This document shows positions 26,734-34,096 of a DNA stretch of 37,315 nucleotides, piece by piece. The notes below the pieces were generated by a model. The model did no database searches and was not told the DNA's origin. It worked only from the letters and a program-made list of their open reading frames with translations. The stretch spans positions 1 through 37,315 of the forward strand of contig CASELE010000016.1 of NCBI GenBank assembly GCA_949288735.1. The letters run 5' to 3'. A program made the position numbers and the translations under genes. Origin of the DNA: an uncultured Alistipes sp. Lineage in GTDB: Bacteria; Bacteroidota; Bacteroidia; Bacteroidales; Rikenellaceae. Each line of letters starts with the position of its first letter. The stretch's first letter is position 1.

Positions 26734-28215
26734 CTATCGTTTCGTCTCCCCGCTCCGGAGCGCCTCCGTGACCTCCTCGGCCACGGCGCGGTCGTTCGAC
26801 AGACGGGGAACCTTGTTCTTGCCGCGCCGGCGCATCCATGCGAGGAACGTCCCGCGAGGAACGGCCGTCAGGCGCGGCGCGTCGAGCGTCGTGCGACGCT
26901 TGGCATCGTAGTCGGAGTTGGCCGAGCGCAACGATTCGTCCAGTTCGCGGACGAAGCGCTCCGCATCGTCGGGCGCGGCACCGAACTCCACGACCCACTC
27001 GTGGGCGCCGCGCCGGTCGAGGCTCATGTAGAGCGGCGCCACCGTATACTCTTCGACCCGGGCGCCCGTGGCGGCACAGGCCCGTGCGAGGGCAGCGTCC
27101 GTATTGTTCACGATGATCTCTTCGCCGAATACGTTGATGTACTGACGTGTCCGGCCCGCGAAACGGATACGGTACGGATCCGTCGAGGTGAACTCCACCG
27201 TATCGCCGATCTCGTAGCGCCACAATCCGTTGTTCGAGGTGATGAGCATGGCATAGACGCCGCCCTCCTCCACCCCTTCGAGCGGAACGATCCGGTCGCC
27301 GCGACGGAATTCGTAGAAGGTGCCGTAGTCGAGCATGAGCAGCATGTCGTTGCGCCCGGGGTCGTCGGCGATGGCGAAGAAGCCCTCCGAGGCGTTGTAG
27401 GTCTCCATGTAGTGCATCTCCGAAGAGGGTATCAGCGCCTCGAAGGTGCTGCGATAGGGACCGAATTCCACGCCGCCGTGGGCGAAGAGCGTGAGGTCGG
27501 GCCACACCTCCAGCAGGTTGCTGCGGCCCGTAAACTCCAGCACGCGGCGCATGAGCGCCAGATTCCACGACGGCACCCCCGCGAAGGCGGTGATATGTTC
27601 GTCCGCGCATTCGCGGCAGATACGCGCGCACTTCTCGTCGAAATCGTCGAGAATGGCCGTCGCGATGCGCGGAGCCCGGAACCAGCCGCTCCAGAACGAG
27701 GTTTCGTGAATAAGCAAGGCCGACAGGTCTCCCACGAGATTCTGCCCCTCGCGGTGGCACGATCCGCCCAGCGTGAGCGTCTTCCCTTCGAGAGCCTTCG
27801 TCCGGGGCCAGGCGGCCGTAAAGAGCGTCGCCACGTCGCGCATGCCGCGCGTATGGTTGCACCAGAGCGATTCGCGAGTGACGGGAATGTACTTGCTGCG
27901 GTCGGAGGTCGTGCCCGACGACTTGGCGAAAAGACGCACGCGCCCGGGAACCGTCACGTCGGCCGCGCCGACGAGCATCCGCTCCCGATAGGGGCGGAAC
28001 GAATCGTAGTCGAACGTATCGATCGTCGCGGCGAAGCGCTCGTACGAGTCGACATGCTCCAGTCCGTAGCGTCGGCCGAATTCGGTCGCGCGGCCGCGGC
28101 GCACGAGCCGGCGCAGCTGCTCGGCCTGCACCTCGAGCGGATGGCGGCGGAAACGGTCGATGGCTCCCGCCCGACGGGAGAAGTAGGTTTGCAGTAGGGT
28201 ACTCTTCAGCGACAC
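26734..28215 (-). CDS. GH3 auxin-responsive promoter family protein (acyl-adenylase-like)
   Basis: The 493-residue protein matches bacterial members of the GH3 family, which in plants adenylate carboxylic acids and conjugate them to amino acids. Visible motifs: ATP-binding FAKSSGTTSDRSKYIPVT, the YMETYNASEGFFA block, the DYGTFYEF segment and the hinge RYEIGDTVEFTS. The start is taken as the GTG 8 bp after the trkA stop (MSLKSTLLQTYFSR); more upstream frame lies inside trkA. The bacterial substrate is unknown. It is cotranscribed with trkA and the deoxynucleoside kinase gene. Confidence 0.9.
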   Translation of the reverse strand: MSLKSTLLQTYFSRRAGAIDRFRRHPLEVQAEQLRRLVRRGRATEFGRRYGLEHVDSYERFAATIDTFDYDSFRPYRERMLVGAADVTVPGRVRLFAKSSGTTSDRSKYIPVTRESLWCNHTRGMRDVATLFTAAWPRTKALEGKTLTLGGSCHREGQNLVGDLSALLIHETSFWSGWFRAPRIATAILDDFDEKCARICRECADEHITAFAGVPSWNLALMRRVLEFTGRSNLLEVWPDLTLFAHGGVEFGPYRSTFEALIPSSEMHYMETYNASEGFFAIADDPGRNDMLLMLDYGTFYEFRRGDRIVPLEGVEEGGVYAMLITSNNGLWRYEIGDTVEFTSTDPYRIRFAGRTRQYINVFGEEIIVNNTDAALARACAATGARVEEYTVAPLYMSLDRRGAHEWVVEFGAAPDDAERFVRELDESLRSANSDYDAKRRTTLDAPRLTAVPRGTFLAWMRRRGKNKVPRLSNDRAVAEEVTEALRSGETKR

Positions 28216-28223
28216 GGCTCCGA

Positions 28224-29564
28224 TCAGTTGAAAAAGTTGCCAACGGCCTGCACCGACGAAGGCATGGCGAAGACCACCACGCGATCGTAGGGGACGATGC
28301 TCATCGAGTCCTCGGCGATGAAGACCTTGTCCCCGCGCACGATACCTCCGATAATGGCGCCCGACGGAAGACCCAGCTCGCCGATGCGTCCCTTCGTGGC
28401 GGGCGAATTGGGCCGCACGATGAATTCGAGCACCTCGGCGTCGCAGCCCGTCAGGCACTTGATGGCCTGCACGTCGGTCGACATCGTGAAACGGAAAATG
28501 TTCGAGGCCGTGACCAGCTTCTTGTTGATGATGGTATCGATGCCTATAGACTCGGCCAGATGGATGTAGTTGAGGTTCTCGACCTCGGCTATCACCTTCT
28601 TCACCCCCATCCGCTTGGCGAGCATCGCCGCAAGGATGTTCGTCTCGCTGCGGCCCGTGACGGCGACAAAGGCGTCCATGTTCGAAAGCCCCTCCTCCAT
28701 CATGGCCTCCGTATTGCGGCCGTCCTCGTTGATGATGAGCGTGCGGTCGAGGGTCTCGGCCAGCCGGTATGCCTTCTCGGCATTGTAATCAACCAGCTTG
28801 ATGTTCAATTCGTTCTGCAGCTCGGTCGCGACACGTATACCGATTCGCGAACCGCCCAGAATCATCAGGTTCTTGATCTGTATGTTCGACTGTCCCGAAA
28901 GCTCCATCACCTCGCGCACGGCGTCGCGACGGGCAATGACGTAGACCACGTCGCCTTCGGCGTAGACCTCGCCGCGCTGGGGAATGATCGTCTCGCCGCC
29001 GCGCGAGATGGCCACCGTACGGTAGTCGAGCGGCGCATCGTCGCCATCGAATCCCGACAGGAACTGCCCGGCCAGCGGCGAGGCCGGCTCCAGGCGGAAG
29101 ACCGCAAGCGAGAGCCGGCCGCCCGAGAAGTCGACGTATTCGGTCGTGGAGGTGTGGCCCAGCAGATTGATGACCTCCTGCGCGGCCACCTTCTCCGGAT
29201 AGAAGAGGTAGTCGATACCCACGCCGATGAAGAGTTCCTTGTTGTTGGGTTCGAGGTATTCGTTGTTGTCGATGCGCGCTATCGACTTTCCTGCGCCGAG
29301 CTGCTTGGCGAGCATCGCCGCTACGATGTTGTCGTTCTCTTCGTGGTTGACCGCAATGAAGAGGTCGCACTTGCGCACCGAGGCCTTGCGCAGCACGGCA
29401 AAGGTGGTGGAATCGCCCTCGACGGTGATTACGTCGGCCAGGCTCGCCACTTCGGCCAGCTGTTTGGGATCGCTGTCTATGACGGTGATATCGTGACCGT
29501 TGCCGCTCAGCATGCGTGCCAGATGGCTGCCCATCTCTCCGACTCCGGCAATAACTATTCTCAT
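28224..29564 (-). CDS. trkA: Trk system potassium transporter, regulatory subunit TrkA
   Basis: TrkA is the cytoplasmic NAD(H)-binding gating ring of the TrkH potassium channel. The start at MRIVIAGVGEMG gives 446 residues, the normal size. It has two RCK-N Rossmann halves: GVGEMGSHLARML with the acidic VIDSD, and ILGGSRIGIRVATEL. Each is followed by an RCK-C domain (RLEPASPLAGQ; VRPNSPATKGRIGEL). The partner trkH is not in this window. It is the first gene of a seven-gene operon and diverges from the small cysteine-rich protein. Confidence 0.95.
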   Translation of the reverse strand: MRIVIAGVGEMGSHLARMLSGNGHDITVIDSDPKQLAEVASLADVITVEGDSTTFAVLRKASVRKCDLFIAVNHEENDNIVAAMLAKQLGAGKSIARIDNNEYLEPNNKELFIGVGIDYLFYPEKVAAQEVINLLGHTSTTEYVDFSGGRLSLAVFRLEPASPLAGQFLSGFDGDDAPLDYRTVAISRGGETIIPQRGEVYAEGDVVYVIARRDAVREVMELSGQSNIQIKNLMILGGSRIGIRVATELQNELNIKLVDYNAEKAYRLAETLDRTLIINEDGRNTEAMMEEGLSNMDAFVAVTGRSETNILAAMLAKRMGVKKVIAEVENLNYIHLAESIGIDTIINKKLVTASNIFRFTMSTDVQAIKCLTGCDAEVLEFIVRPNSPATKGRIGELGLPSGAIIGGIVRGDKVFIAEDSMSIVPYDRVVVFAMPSSVQAVGNFFN

Positions 29565-29596
29565 CCGATTACGAAACGCCTGCCGCGGCTCCGCAC

Positions 29597-29622
29597 GCGG
29601 CCGCCGCGTCGGCGGCGGCCGC
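29597..29622 (-). other. GC-only hairpin in the trkA 5' leader
   Basis: A perfect 11-bp stem (GCGGCCGCCGC pairs with GCGGCGGCCGC) closed by a 4-nt loop lies in the predicted trkA leader, starting about 33 nt before the ATG. There is no T-run, so it does not look like an intrinsic terminator. Confidence 0.6.
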
Positions 29623-29630
29623 AGCCGCAT

Positions 29631-29661
29631 TTTGCAAATAGCACACAAATATATATATTTG
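29631..29661 (+). promoter_or_regulatory. Promoter of the cysteine-rich membrane protein gene
   Basis: TTTG (29631-29634), a 19-bp spacer and TATATTTG (29654-29661) form a textbook Bacteroidota promoter. It overlaps the trkA promoter. Confidence 0.8.
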
Positions 29662-29677
29662 CACCGGAACCGCCAAA
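29646..29677 (-). promoter_or_regulatory. Promoter of the trkA operon
   Basis: On the minus strand, TTTG (29677-29674), a 20-bp spacer and TATATTTG (29653-29646) fit the consensus exactly. The -7 box abuts the divergent -7 box of the plus-strand gene. Confidence 0.8.
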
Positions 29678-29716
29678 AAACGGCCCCCCTTCATCGATTT
29701 TTAATTTCCGAACGGC

Positions 29717-30004
29717 ATGCCTTCGTGGTTGATCGTCATCGTCGTATCCATCGTCTGCGTCGGATTCTTCGTCGCAGGGCTTTCGCTTACGCTCCTCATC
29801 AAGGGGCATCACATCCAATCAGAGATCTCGACCAATCCCGACATGCAGCGTCTGGGCATCAAGTGCGCCGTACAGGAGGCCCGCGAAGAGATGGCCGCGG
29901 GCGACTGCGCCGCAGCCGGATGTTCGGGCAACTGCGCAGGGTGCGACATCGACCACGCCGCAGCGGCTGCCGAGAAGGAGAGGGCGCCGCGCGGAGGGCG
30001 GTAG
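29717..30004 (+). CDS. Small single-helix membrane protein with cysteine-rich tail
   Basis: I cannot assign a function. The 95-residue protein has one N-terminal transmembrane helix (residues 4-28) ending in a positively charged LIKGHH, a conserved-looking juxtamembrane stretch NPDMQRLGIKC (C50), and a cytoplasmic-type tail with C64-x4-C69-x3-C73-x2-C76 followed by Asp/His, then an Ala/Lys/Arg-rich end. The cysteine spacing suggests a metal or iron-sulfur site. The plan (one helix, LGI-x-C, Cys cluster) recalls NqrM, the maturation factor for Na+-NQR, but similarity is too weak to name it. It has its own promoter and precedes rplU-rpmA. Confidence 0.8.
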   Translation: MPSWLIVIVVSIVCVGFFVAGLSLTLLIKGHHIQSEISTNPDMQRLGIKCAVQEAREEMAAGDCAAAGCSGNCAGCDIDHAAAAAEKERAPRGGR

Positions 30005-30069
30005 CGCGATCCTCCGGCAGCGACGGCGGGGGACCCCGTGGGAAGATGCAAGAAAAAAGAGCGGAGGGT

Positions 30070-30101
30070 ATTGTTTTTCACATAAGTAATGTGTAAATTT
30101 G
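30070..30101 (+). promoter_or_regulatory. Promoter of rplU-rpmA
   Basis: TTG (30071-30073), a 20-bp spacer and TAAATTTG (30094-30101) lie 25 bp before the rplU ATG. Confidence 0.65.
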
Positions 30102-30126
30102 CAGCCTGAATTCATATTCAAACTAT

Positions 30127-30438
30127 ATGTACGTTATAGTAGAGATTGCAGGTCAGCAGTTTAAGGCTGAAAAAGGTCGGAAGCTCTATGTCCACCGTCT
30201 TCAGGGCGAGGAGAACTCGTCCGTGAGCTTCGACAAGGTCCTGCTCGCAGACAACGACGGTCAGGTCAAGGTAGGTGCACCTGTAGTAGAAGGCGCCTCC
30301 GTAAAATGCAAGATTCTGAAGCACCTCAAGGACGACAAAGTCCTCGTCTTCAAGAAGAAGCGCCGCACGGGCTATCAGAAGTGCAACGGCCACCGTCAGT
30401 ATCTGACGCAGGTTCTGGTCGAAGAGATTGTCGCATAA
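30127..30438 (+). CDS. rplU: 50S ribosomal protein L21
   Basis: L21 binds 23S rRNA in the large subunit. The 103-residue protein has the standard start [17 protein letters not shown] and the C-terminal RNA-binding block [19 protein letters not shown]. Length is normal. rpmA follows after 18 bp, the near-universal rplU-rpmA arrangement. Confidence 0.98.
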   Translation: MYVIVEIAGQQFKAEKGRKLYVHRLQGEENSSVSFDKVLLADNDGQVKVGAPVVEGASVKCKILKHLKDDKVLVFKKKRRTGYQKCNGHRQYLTQVLVEEIVA

Positions 30439-30456
30439 TTAAACCGAAGAGAAGAG

Positions 30457-30717
30457 ATGGCACACAAGAAAGGTGTAGGTAGCTCCAAGAACGGCCGTGA
30501 GTCCGAGAGCAAGCGTCTCGGCATCAAGCTGTTCGGCGGTCAGTTCGCCAAAGCAGGCAACATCATCGTCCGTCAGCGCGGCACCGTGCACAATGCCGGT
30601 GAGAACGTCGGCATGGGCAAGGACCATACGCTCTTCGCGCTCGTGGACGGAACCGTAGAGTTCTGCAAAAAGGGCGAGGGCAAGTCGTATGTGAGCGTTA
30701 CTCCCCTCTCGGAATAA
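30457..30717 (+). CDS. rpmA: 50S ribosomal protein L27
   Basis: L27 reaches into the peptidyl transferase centre with its N-terminus. The 86-residue protein reads [20 protein letters not shown], so the tail starts directly with AHKKG and has no cleavable leader of the Firmicutes type. [20 protein letters not shown] is the family signature. A terminator follows 21 bp after the stop. Confidence 0.98.
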   Translation: MAHKKGVGSSKNGRESESKRLGIKLFGGQFAKAGNIIVRQRGTVHNAGENVGMGKDHTLFALVDGTVEFCKKGEGKSYVSVTPLSE

Positions 30718-30738
30718 GATCCGAAAGGCAACGGCACG

Positions 30739-30768
30739 CGGGCTTCCGGTTATCGGAGGCCCGTTTTT
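30739..30768 (+). terminator. Terminator after rplU-rpmA
   Basis: Stem CGGGCTTCCG / CGGAGGCCCG (one G-T pair), 5-nt loop, then TTTTT. Confidence 0.88.
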
Positions 30769-30774
30769 CTTATT

Positions 30775-30797
30775 CCGGGAATGAATGCGATTCCCGG
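30775..30797 (-). other. 8-bp hairpin downstream of mnmA
   Basis: CCGGGAAT / ATTCCCGG with a 7-nt loop lies 13 bp after the mnmA stop. There is no T-run on the minus strand, so it may protect the 3' end rather than terminate. Confidence 0.4.
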
Positions 30798-30809
30798 ACA
30801 GGGGAAATC

Positions 30810-32093
30810 CTACCCCTCGATCACGCCCGAGCCGACCAGTTCTTCACCGTCGTACCAGGCAGCGAACTGCCCCGCGGCAATGCTGCGCTGCGGCTCGTCG
30901 AAAAGGAGATAGATTCCCGCTTCGCGCACGACGAGCAGCGCCTGCTGCAGCGGCTGTCTGTAGCGGATACGCACCGCAAAGCGGGCGCTCTGCCCTACCC
31001 CGAGCCGCCGCAGCGGGTTGATCCAATGCAATCCGTCACGCAGGAAGAGGGCCGTGCGGTAGAGTCCCGGATGTGCATCGCCTTCGCCGACATAGACGAC
31101 GTTCGCCTCCACGTCGGTAGCCAGCACGAAGAGCGACTCCCTGCGTCCTCCGATGCCGAGTCCCCTGCGCTGGCCGACGGTATAGAAATGGGCCCCGTTG
31201 TGCGTGCCTATCTTCCGGCCGTCACGCACCGTATAGCGCCACGGCGCGGCCCAAGCCGCGAGCTCCGCATCGGAGAGCAACGCGACGGCCGCGTCGTCGA
31301 GCGGAGGCAGCGCCCCGCCACCCTCCACAGAGATGCGTCGCACCTCCGGTTCGCATCGGGCGGCATAGCCTCTCCACGAGGGCGCAATCTCGTGCACGGC
31401 ACCCGCACGCGCCGCAAGCCGCTGCTGCAGGAACTGCGGCAGGTCGACCCTTCCGACAAAACAGATGCCCTGCGAATCCTTGCGTTTCGCCGTAGCCAGT
31501 CTGTGCTCCTCAGCGATGCGCCGCACTTCGGGCTTGAGCAATCCGCCCACGGGGAAGAGGGCACGACGCAACTGTTCCTGCGAGAGCTGACACAGGAAAT
31601 AACTCTGGTCCTTATTGGAATCGCTTCCGGCGAGGAGTCTGTAGACCGGGCTGCCGTCCGGGGCCTCGCACTCCGCCTTGCGGCAGTAGTGACCCGTAGC
31701 CACATAGTCGGCACCGAGCTTCAACGCCTCCTGCAGGAAGACATCGAACTTGATTTCGCGATTGCACAGCACGTCGGGATTGGGTGTACGGCCGCGTCCG
31801 TACTCGGCGAACATATACTCCACCACCCGCTTGCGGTACTGTTCCGAGAGATCGACCACATGCAGCGGTATATCGAGCCGGCGGGCCACCAGCTCGGCAA
31901 ACGTGCGGTCATCGTGCCACGGACAGTCGCCCTCGAGCACTCCCGTCGTATCGTGCCAGTTGATCATGAAGAGTCCGACGACGTCGTACCCCTGCTCCTT
32001 GAGCAGCGCGGCGGCGACCGACGAGTCGACTCCGCCCGAAAGGCCTATTACCACACGAGGCATCCGTTCCATCCTTGACATTGCATAAATCAC
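30810..32093 (-). CDS. mnmA: tRNA-specific 2-thiouridylase MnmA
   Basis: MnmA thiolates U34 of tRNAs for Lys, Glu and Gln using ATP and persulfide sulfur. The PP-loop SGGVDSS is at residues 19-25, the nucleophile C110 in DVLCNREIKF, the second catalytic cysteine C211 in GICFVGR, and GAHFYTVGQRRGL begins the C-terminal domain. The 427 residues exceed the usual 360 or so because of an insert at about 237-290 between the central domains, a form known in Bacteroidota. Four ATGs lie in the first eleven codons, so the exact start is uncertain. It lies 45 bp after rimM. Confidence 0.95.
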   Translation of the reverse strand: MIYAMSRMERMPRVVIGLSGGVDSSVAAALLKEQGYDVVGLFMINWHDTTGVLEGDCPWHDDRTFAELVARRLDIPLHVVDLSEQYRKRVVEYMFAEYGRGRTPNPDVLCNREIKFDVFLQEALKLGADYVATGHYCRKAECEAPDGSPVYRLLAGSDSNKDQSYFLCQLSQEQLRRALFPVGGLLKPEVRRIAEEHRLATAKRKDSQGICFVGRVDLPQFLQQRLAARAGAVHEIAPSWRGYAARCEPEVRRISVEGGGALPPLDDAAVALLSDAELAAWAAPWRYTVRDGRKIGTHNGAHFYTVGQRRGLGIGGRRESLFVLATDVEANVVYVGEGDAHPGLYRTALFLRDGLHWINPLRRLGVGQSARFAVRIRYRQPLQQALLVVREAGIYLLFDEPQRSIAAGQFAAWYDGEELVGSGVIEG

Positions 32094-32138
32094 TCAGGGC
32101 CGAGATCCGCCGCTCCGCATGCGGAGCGAGTCCGCCCG

Positions 32139-32663
32139 TTACCCGAGTTCGAGCAGTCCTTCGGGCAGTTCGAGAGAGATCTTTCGTTCATCGAAATCGA
32201 TGCGGGTGATGAACTCCTCGACCGCAGGCACCAGCACCCGCCGTCCGTCGATCCCGAGTTCGAAGAGCGGATTGGCATCATGGTCGTAGAAGTCGACGAT
32301 CCGGCCGTCGCGCGACACCGTCGCACCCGCGACCGAGACCTCGGCCGCGAAACCGACGAGGTCCTCGAGATAGAACTCATCCCCGGCCTCCGCGCGGGGA
32401 TGCTCCACCCGGAACTCCCGCCCGACAAGTTCGCCGGCCCGCCGCTCCGAATCGAAATCCGCAAAGACCGCAGTGGCGCCGCTCACTCCGCGACGCTCGA
32501 AACGCTCGCACCAAAGCGGTACCTCCAGGCCGTCGATTTCTACCATAAAGGGCATGACGGAGGGGTCGAAATCCTCGGGAAAACGGTCGTAGAGCGAGAG
32601 CATCACACCGCCGTCCGTACCGAACAGCCTTTTTATTCTACCTGCGGGACGCATTCTAATCAT
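32139..32663 (-). CDS. rimM: Ribosome maturation factor RimM
   Basis: RimM binds S19 and helps mature the 30S head. The 174-residue protein has the N-terminal GRIKRLFGTDGGVML, the middle FYLEDLVGF and a C-terminal PRC-barrel region (NPLFELGIDGRRVLVPAVEEFI, then IDFDERKISLELPEGLLEL). Its own promoter sits so close that the predicted transcript would start only about 8 nt before the first ATG; the ATG three codons on (MRPAGRIKRLFG) is a good alternative start. It is separated from rpsP by a terminator and cotranscribed with mnmA. Confidence 0.92.
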   Translation of the reverse strand: MIRMRPAGRIKRLFGTDGGVMLSLYDRFPEDFDPSVMPFMVEIDGLEVPLWCERFERRGVSGATAVFADFDSERRAGELVGREFRVEHPRAEAGDEFYLEDLVGFAAEVSVAGATVSRDGRIVDFYDHDANPLFELGIDGRRVLVPAVEEFITRIDFDERKISLELPEGLLELG

Positions 32664-32677
32664 CTGTTTTCAGGCCC

Positions 32678-32709
32678 CAAAGATAACGCACGCCCCGGAA
32701 AAAGACAAA
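32678..32709 (-). promoter_or_regulatory. Promoter of rimM-mnmA
   Basis: On the minus strand, TTTG (32709-32706), a 20-bp spacer and TATCTTTG (32685-32678). It lies between the rpsP terminator and rimM. Confidence 0.75.
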
Positions 32710-32751
32710 TCCGGAGACACCGCGCAACGACGGGGGCCCGGGCTACGCACG

Positions 32752-32787
32752 AAAAAAACGGCACCTGCCCGAATAGACAGGTGCCGT
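32752..32787 (-). terminator. Terminator after rpsP
   Basis: A perfect 10-bp stem ACGGCACCTG / CAGGTGCCGT with a 10-nt loop, followed on the minus strand by a run of seven T. Confidence 0.93.
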
Positions 32788-32806
32788 AAGGGAGAGTCTC
32801 ACTCCG

Positions 32807-33361
32807 TTATTCGGCAGCGGGAGCCTCGGTCTCGGCGGCAGGCGCCTCTGCACCCTCCTCCGCAGCCGCAGCTTCGGCGGCGGCCTTTGCCTCGGCCTCG
32901 GCGGCGGCGCGCTTCTCGGCCAGAGCCTTCGCACGCTCCTCCTTCACCTTCGACTCGGCGGCCAGACGCTCACGGGCTACCGACTTGGCATCGGAAGCAA
33001 TCTTGTTGGCCTTGGCCTCGATCTTGCCGCTCTTCTCGCCGAGCCACTTGTTGAACTTCGCCTCGGCATCGGCCTCGGTGAAGGCGCCCTTGGCGACACC
33101 GCCCAGCAGGTGCTTCTTGTAGAGTACGCCCTTGTACGAAAGAATCGCACGGCACGTGTCGGTGGGTTGAGCGCCTTTCTGTAACCAATCCAAAGCTCTG
33201 TCGAAGTTCAGATCGATCGTAGCAGGATTCGTGTTGGGGTTATAGGTACCCAACTTCTCGATGAATTTACCATCACGTGGCGCTCTGCTATCTGCGGCAA
33301 CGATATGATAGAAGGCGTAACCCTTCTTGCCATGACGTGCCAGACGAATTTTAACAGCCAT
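32807..33361 (-). CDS. rpsP: 30S ribosomal protein S16 with long charged C-terminal tail
   Basis: The N-terminal 80-85 residues are a normal S16 ([35 protein letters not shown], the YNP motif, [14 protein letters not shown]). About 100 further residues follow: a helical Lys/Ala/Glu segment and a tail made almost only of Ala, Glu and Pro. Such tails occur in Bacteroidota S16 and are of unknown function; most bacteria lack them. It is a single-gene unit with its own promoter and terminator, 143 bp before rimM. Confidence 0.97.
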   Translation of the reverse strand: MAVKIRLARHGKKGYAFYHIVAADSRAPRDGKFIEKLGTYNPNTNPATIDLNFDRALDWLQKGAQPTDTCRAILSYKGVLYKKHLLGGVAKGAFTEADAEAKFNKWLGEKSGKIEAKANKIASDAKSVARERLAAESKVKEERAKALAEKRAAAEAEAKAAAEAAAAEEGAEAPAAETEAPAAE

Positions 33362-33423
33362 TTGCTATTAATTATAAGTTAATTGTTAGAAAAACGCCCA
33401 CCCGGTTCGACGGATGCAGCGTG

Positions 33424-33454
33424 CAAAGATAGGCAAAATTTCACAATCCGCAAA
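33424..33454 (-). promoter_or_regulatory. Promoter of rpsP
   Basis: On the minus strand, TTTG (33454-33451), a 19-bp spacer and TATCTTTG (33431-33424): a perfect consensus match. The leader to the ATG is about 55 nt and AT-rich. Confidence 0.82.
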
Positions 33455-33610
33455 ACGTTTCCGCCCGCCCGGCAAAAATCATCCGCCCGACGGATTCTCC
33501 GCTCCGGCACCGCGGCGAAATCCGCGACGGCACGGACGCATGGAAGAGGCCGACGAACTCTCCGAAGAAAGAAATCGACGGGACACGGCGGAGGGTACTA
33601 ATTTTTTACG

Positions 33611-33618
33611 TATCTTTG
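33611..33618 (+). promoter_or_regulatory. -7 box of the tRNA-Arg gene
   Basis: TATCTTTG lies 39 bp before the mature tRNA 5' end. The -33 region has no TTTG. Confidence 0.5.
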
Positions 33619-33657
33619 CAGGCCGTATCGCTCCGCAGTCCGGAGCCGGACAGGAGA

Positions 33658-33731
33658 GGTTCCGTAGCTCAGTTGGATAGAGCAACAGCCTTCTAAGCTG
33701 TGGGTCTCGGGTTCGAATCCCGACGGAATCA
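33658..33731 (+). tRNA. tRNA-Arg (anticodon TCT)
   Basis: The 74-nt cloverleaf is complete: acceptor GGTTCCG / CGGAATC (one G-T pair), D-arm GCTC...GAGC with GG in the loop, anticodon stem ACAGC / GCTGT with loop CTTCTAA giving anticodon TCT, a 5-nt variable loop, and T-arm TCGGG / CCCGA with TTCGAAT. The discriminator is A and CCA is not encoded, so it must be added after transcription. It reads AGA codons (and AGG by wobble). Confidence 0.97.
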
Positions 33732-33734
33732 CCC

Positions 33735-33784
33735 GGACGCCGCCCGTATCCGTACCATCGGAATCCGGGCGGCGTCCTTCTTAT
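33735..33784 (+). terminator. Terminator after tRNA-Arg
   Basis: A perfect 12-bp stem (GGACGCCGCCCG / CGGGCGGCGTCC) with an inner partly paired loop, followed by TTCTTATT. Confidence 0.82.
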
Positions 33785-34096
33785 TACCTCCCCCCGACGC
33801 GCTCTGACCTTCCGCAGTACGGCGACTCCGCCCGCCTCTACCGCACCGCCATCCCGCAACATTGCCGGACCGTACGGCACTCCCGGCAAACCGCATACGG
33901 CCGAAACCGGATCGCACGTTCCATTAATTTTTCATTTCCAGACAAAATATCGAACCAACATAACCAAATAATACATATCTTTGTATTATAAATACACCAA
34001 ATCCACACACAGGCTCTGTGTTCAGCAGCGTGCAAACACAGCGTTTCGTTTGTGCACATAGCTTAAACAGCGCTTATTAATGAAAGCTTGAGCCGC
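33785..34096 (+). other. Gene-free leader region of the surface-protein operon
   Basis: About 310 bp without a supported gene. The first half is GC-rich and featureless. From about 33920 it turns AT-rich and holds the -7 box, a short inverted repeat (GTATT-ATA-AATAC, 33983-33995), and a leader with a possible imperfect stem around GTGCAAAC / GTTTGTGCAC. I looked for long inverted repeats that would mark an invertible promoter and found none. Confidence 0.6.
33976..33983 (+). promoter_or_regulatory. -7 box of the DUF3575-DUF6562 operon
   Basis: TATCTTTG, 113 bp before the ATG. No TTTG lies at the -33 position, which suggests a weak or activator-dependent promoter. Confidence 0.5.

Noticed and set aside
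33785..34096. Invertible promoter for the fimbrial-type operon
   Set aside because: No inverted repeats longer than about 6 bp flank the -7 box.
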